Shown here: positions 61,864 through 64,000 of the stretch, piece after piece
How positions within the stretch are numbered: position 1 is the stretch's first letter
How the letters are laid out: the number at the start of each line of letters is the position of its first letter
NCBI RefSeq assembly: GCF_001612765.1
Contig: NZ_BDBB01000047.1
Location: 1 to 64,000, forward strand
DNA: 64,000 nt
Source of the DNA: Nocardia arthritidis NBRC 100137
Lineage (GTDB): Bacteria > Actinomycetota > Actinomycetes > Mycobacteriales > Mycobacteriaceae
Direction: 5' to 3'
Translations under genes and position numbers: made by a program
The notes under the pieces: generated by a model
What the model was told of the DNA's origin: nothing
The model's input: only the letters and a program-made list of their open reading frames with translations
Databases searched by the model: none

Positions 61864-63987
61864 TCAGCCGTCGGCCAGCGCGCGTTCGGCGAGCGCGCCG
61901 ATCACCGGCGCGAGCGTCATGGCGTAACCGCTGGTGAGGTGGTTGTCGTCACGGTAGACGAGGTTGTTGCCGACGATGACGGGACAGCGGGCCGCGGTGC
62001 AGAACAGCGAGTTCAGGTCGGCATACCGGCCGCCACCCGCCGTGACCGCCGCGCGCTCGGCCGCGATGCCCGCGTCGTCGACCGCGACCGGTCGGTCGGG
62101 GACGCATGCCGAGGCGTCGTCGACGTGCTCGGCCACGCACGCGGGCACGGTGGAGTGTGGATCGGGGACTCCACCGAGGACCAGGACGGTCGATCCGGCG
62201 GCTCGCAGCTGGACGACCAGGCGATTGAGGCTGTCGATCCACGCCTGGTCGTAGGACACGAAGCCGAAGTCGCCACCGTAGCGCCGGGACATGCCCACCA
62301 CGATCAGCCGGGGCCGCTCGTTGCGCAGCCGGGTCATGATCTGCCCGCGCCACTGCTCGCATTCGGAGTACGCGCGGCCCAGATAGGGGCTGGTGATGGG
62401 CAGGTCGAGCAGCGGGCAGGTGACTTTGGCCATGGTCTCCAGTCGCCAGTGGCGCGACACGGCGGTCTGCTCGAACGCCGGTTGCCACATCGCCGCGTGG
62501 GAATCGCCGACCAGGGCCACCGTGGTGGCCGCGTCCGTAGCGCCGGACGCGCACTCGCCTTGGCCCACGTCCTGCCAGGACCGGAAGCAACCGTTGTCGA
62601 ACACCTCCGCTCGGTCGCCGCGCGCACTCGCCAGGGAGGGGGTGAGGTTCGACGGAACAGCACGAATCTCGGCCGAGGCGGCGACCGCCGATTGGGCCTG
62701 TGCCGTCAACTGCTCGACCGCCTCGGTGTAGGGGTCGGTGGCGGTGGCCGGCGCGGCCGGTGTGATCAGCGTGAGACTTCGCGCCGCCATGCCACGGCCG
62801 ACCGGGGCGGGCACGATCATGAGCAGCGCCAGCGCTACACAGATGGCCGTCGCGGTGCTCACGCCGCCGCACGCCAGACTGAGCCTGCCCGAACGTTTCA
62901 ACCGGTCGGCGAAGCGCACCGGATCCTCGATCAGCCGCTGGGTGAGCATGGCGAGTCCACCGGCCATCGCGACCGCGCCCAGCGCGCCCACCAGCCCCAG
63001 CGGGCGGCCGAGCACCTGCGGCGCGAGCACCAGCAGCGGCCAGTGCCAGAGGTACCAGGAATAGGACACTCTGCCGATCGCCCGCAGCTCCGGCACGGCC
63101 AGGACTCGGCCGATCCCGAATCGCGTTACGGCGCAGCCGGATGCGATCACCAGGGCCGCGCCCAGCACCGGTAGCAGCGCGGCGGTCCCGGGATACTGCG
63201 CCTTCTCGGTCAGCTGAGCGCAGGCCGTCACGATCAACCCGAGCCCGGCCCATCCCGCGGCCACTGCCGCCCATGGCGGCAACCGGGACCACACGCCGAC
63301 CGACAGCGCCACCATGCCACCGGCAGCCAGTTCCCAGGCCCGCGCGGGCAGCGTGAAGAACGCCCACGGTGGCAGCGTCCGGGTCCAGGTCAGCGAGACC
63401 GCGAAGGAGAGCGCGGCGACCACCGCCAGGACGATCAGGTACGGCAGGGGTGTGGCCGTCCCGTTTCGCCGCCGCCGCACGAGCCAGGCCGTCGCGATCA
63501 CGAGCGCGGGCCACAGGAGGTAGAACTGCTCCTCCACGCCGAGTGACCAGAAATGCTGGAACGGCGAGGGCGGCGTGTCGGCGGCCAGATAATCGGTGCC
63601 GTGCGCGGCCGAACGGTAGTTCCCGGCATACAGCGCGCTCGCGATCCCGTCGCCGAGAGCTTCGCGAGCCTGCATCGGCGGCAACAGCACGGCCGCGGCG
63701 ATCGCCGCGGCGACGAGCACGATGCCCGCGGCGGGCAGCAGCCTGCGCGCACGCGCGCCATAGAACCGAACCAATTCGACCATTCCCGTCTCGGCCGCTT
63801 CCCGGTAGAGCATTCCGGTGATGAGAAATCCGGAAATGACGAAGAATACGTCCACGCCGACGAATCCACCGCCGATCCCCGGCACACCAGCATGAAATAG
63901 GACGACGGCCAGCACCGCCACCGCCCGCATTCCCTCGATGTCTCCCCGAAATCCCGCTCTCGGCAACGCGCCGTCGAACCGGTCCAC
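61864..63987 (-). CDS. OafA/YrhL-type acyltransferase with C-terminal SGNH domain
   Basis: A membrane O-acyltransferase of at least 707 residues. The N-terminal acyltransferase-3 domain has ten or so helices, FRGDIEGMRAVAVLAVVLFHAG at the start, FFVISGFLITGMLYRE and the FWSLGVEEQFYLLWP motif. The C-terminal 300-residue SGNH domain has VALVGDSHAAMW (Ser block) and DDNHLTSGY (Asp/His block). Such fused enzymes O-acetylate cell-wall glycans or lipids. The GTG at 63987 is near the edge and the frame stays open to base 64000, so the true start may lie beyond the window. Confidence 0.88.
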   Translation of the reverse strand: MDRFDGALPRAGFRGDIEGMRAVAVLAVVLFHAGVPGIGGGFVGVDVFFVISGFLITGMLYREAAETGMVELVRFYGARARRLLPAAGIVLVAAAIAAAVLLPPMQAREALGDGIASALYAGNYRSAAHGTDYLAADTPPSPFQHFWSLGVEEQFYLLWPALVIATAWLVRRRRNGTATPLPYLIVLAVVAALSFAVSLTWTRTLPPWAFFTLPARAWELAAGGMVALSVGVWSRLPPWAAVAAGWAGLGLIVTACAQLTEKAQYPGTAALLPVLGAALVIASGCAVTRFGIGRVLAVPELRAIGRVSYSWYLWHWPLLVLAPQVLGRPLGLVGALGAVAMAGGLAMLTQRLIEDPVRFADRLKRSGRLSLACGGVSTATAICVALALLMIVPAPVGRGMAARSLTLITPAAPATATDPYTEAVEQLTAQAQSAVAASAEIRAVPSNLTPSLASARGDRAEVFDNGCFRSWQDVGQGECASGATDAATTVALVGDSHAAMWQPAFEQTAVSRHWRLETMAKVTCPLLDLPITSPYLGRAYSECEQWRGQIMTRLRNERPRLIVVGMSRRYGGDFGFVSYDQAWIDSLNRLVVQLRAAGSTVLVLGGVPDPHSTVPACVAEHVDDASACVPDRPVAVDDAGIAAERAAVTAGGGRYADLNSLFCTAARCPVIVGNNLVYRDDNHLTSGYAMTLAPVIGALAERALADG

Positions 63988-64000
63988 CCGCCGATTTCCC

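Overview
The window is high-GC actinobacterial chromosome with GTG/TTG starts, strong GC bias at third codon positions and GA-rich ribosome binding sites. Gene content and order point to a Nocardia-like member of the Mycobacteriales. From right to left much of it follows the Mycobacterium tuberculosis Rv0861c-Rv0909 region as I know it: XPB helicase, its Rv0862c-type partner, rpfA, cspB, the Rv0875c/Rv0876c/Rv0877 block, a MarR regulator, an rRNA methyltransferase, sepH (Rv0883c), serC, citA, gltA2, prrAB, accD3, echA6, a metallo-beta-lactamase fold protein and Rv0909-like small proteins. No rRNA, tRNA, CRISPR array, insertion sequence or prophage gene was seen.

Layout. 1-1536: end of an ECF-type transporter (ATPase plus EcfT). 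2102-5094: exported protein, secreted lipase and isochorismatase-fold hydrolase. 5136-7904: LigD repair ligase between two MT0933/Rv0909-like small proteins. 7943-13564: MBL-fold hydrolase, enoyl-CoA hydratase, FAD monooxygenase, aldo/keto reductase and AccD3-type carboxyltransferase. 13616-18929: a complete conservon (cvnABCD) signalling operon whose kinase-like CvnA carries a very long LPQR-repeat tail. 19250-25520: propionyl/acetyl-CoA synthetase, hemophore-related protein, PrrA/PrrB two-component system and a YhgE/Pip-like lipoprotein. 25612-33099: FKBP isomerase, two citrate synthases, MFS exporter, pdxH, a decayed polysaccharide deacetylase and serC. 33310-39504: sepH (frameshifted in a C6 run), DUF6928, DUF2537, rRNA methyltransferase, Eis-type acetyltransferase, small membrane proteins and a MarR regulator. 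39514-42318: Tat-exported neutral ceramidase divergent from a TetR regulator. 42327-50294: sacsin-like ATPase, DUF3027, glutaminyl cyclase lipoprotein, MFS protein and DUF2771. 50295-50959: a decay scar with TetR and sulfatase remnants. 50960-64000: CspB, rpfA with an elaborate leader, helicase pair, lipoprotein, M1 peptidase, LysE exporter, DUF3239 protein and an OafA-type acyltransferase that may run off the right edge.

The regulatory highlights are perfect TGTGA-N6-TCACA (CRP-type) sites upstream of rpfA and, with a second near-consensus copy, upstream of a small membrane protein at 38431. There is also a candidate c-di-AMP (ydaO-type) leader before rpfA. Central metabolism (propionyl-CoA synthetase, citrate synthases, carboxyltransferase), cell-wall remodelling and division (RpfA, SepH) and DNA repair (LigD, XPB) dominate. 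No clear new defence or mobile system is visible. The most unusual items are the CvnA repeat tail, the SepH frameshift, the possible CTG start of the sacsin-like ATPase, and the gene ghosts.
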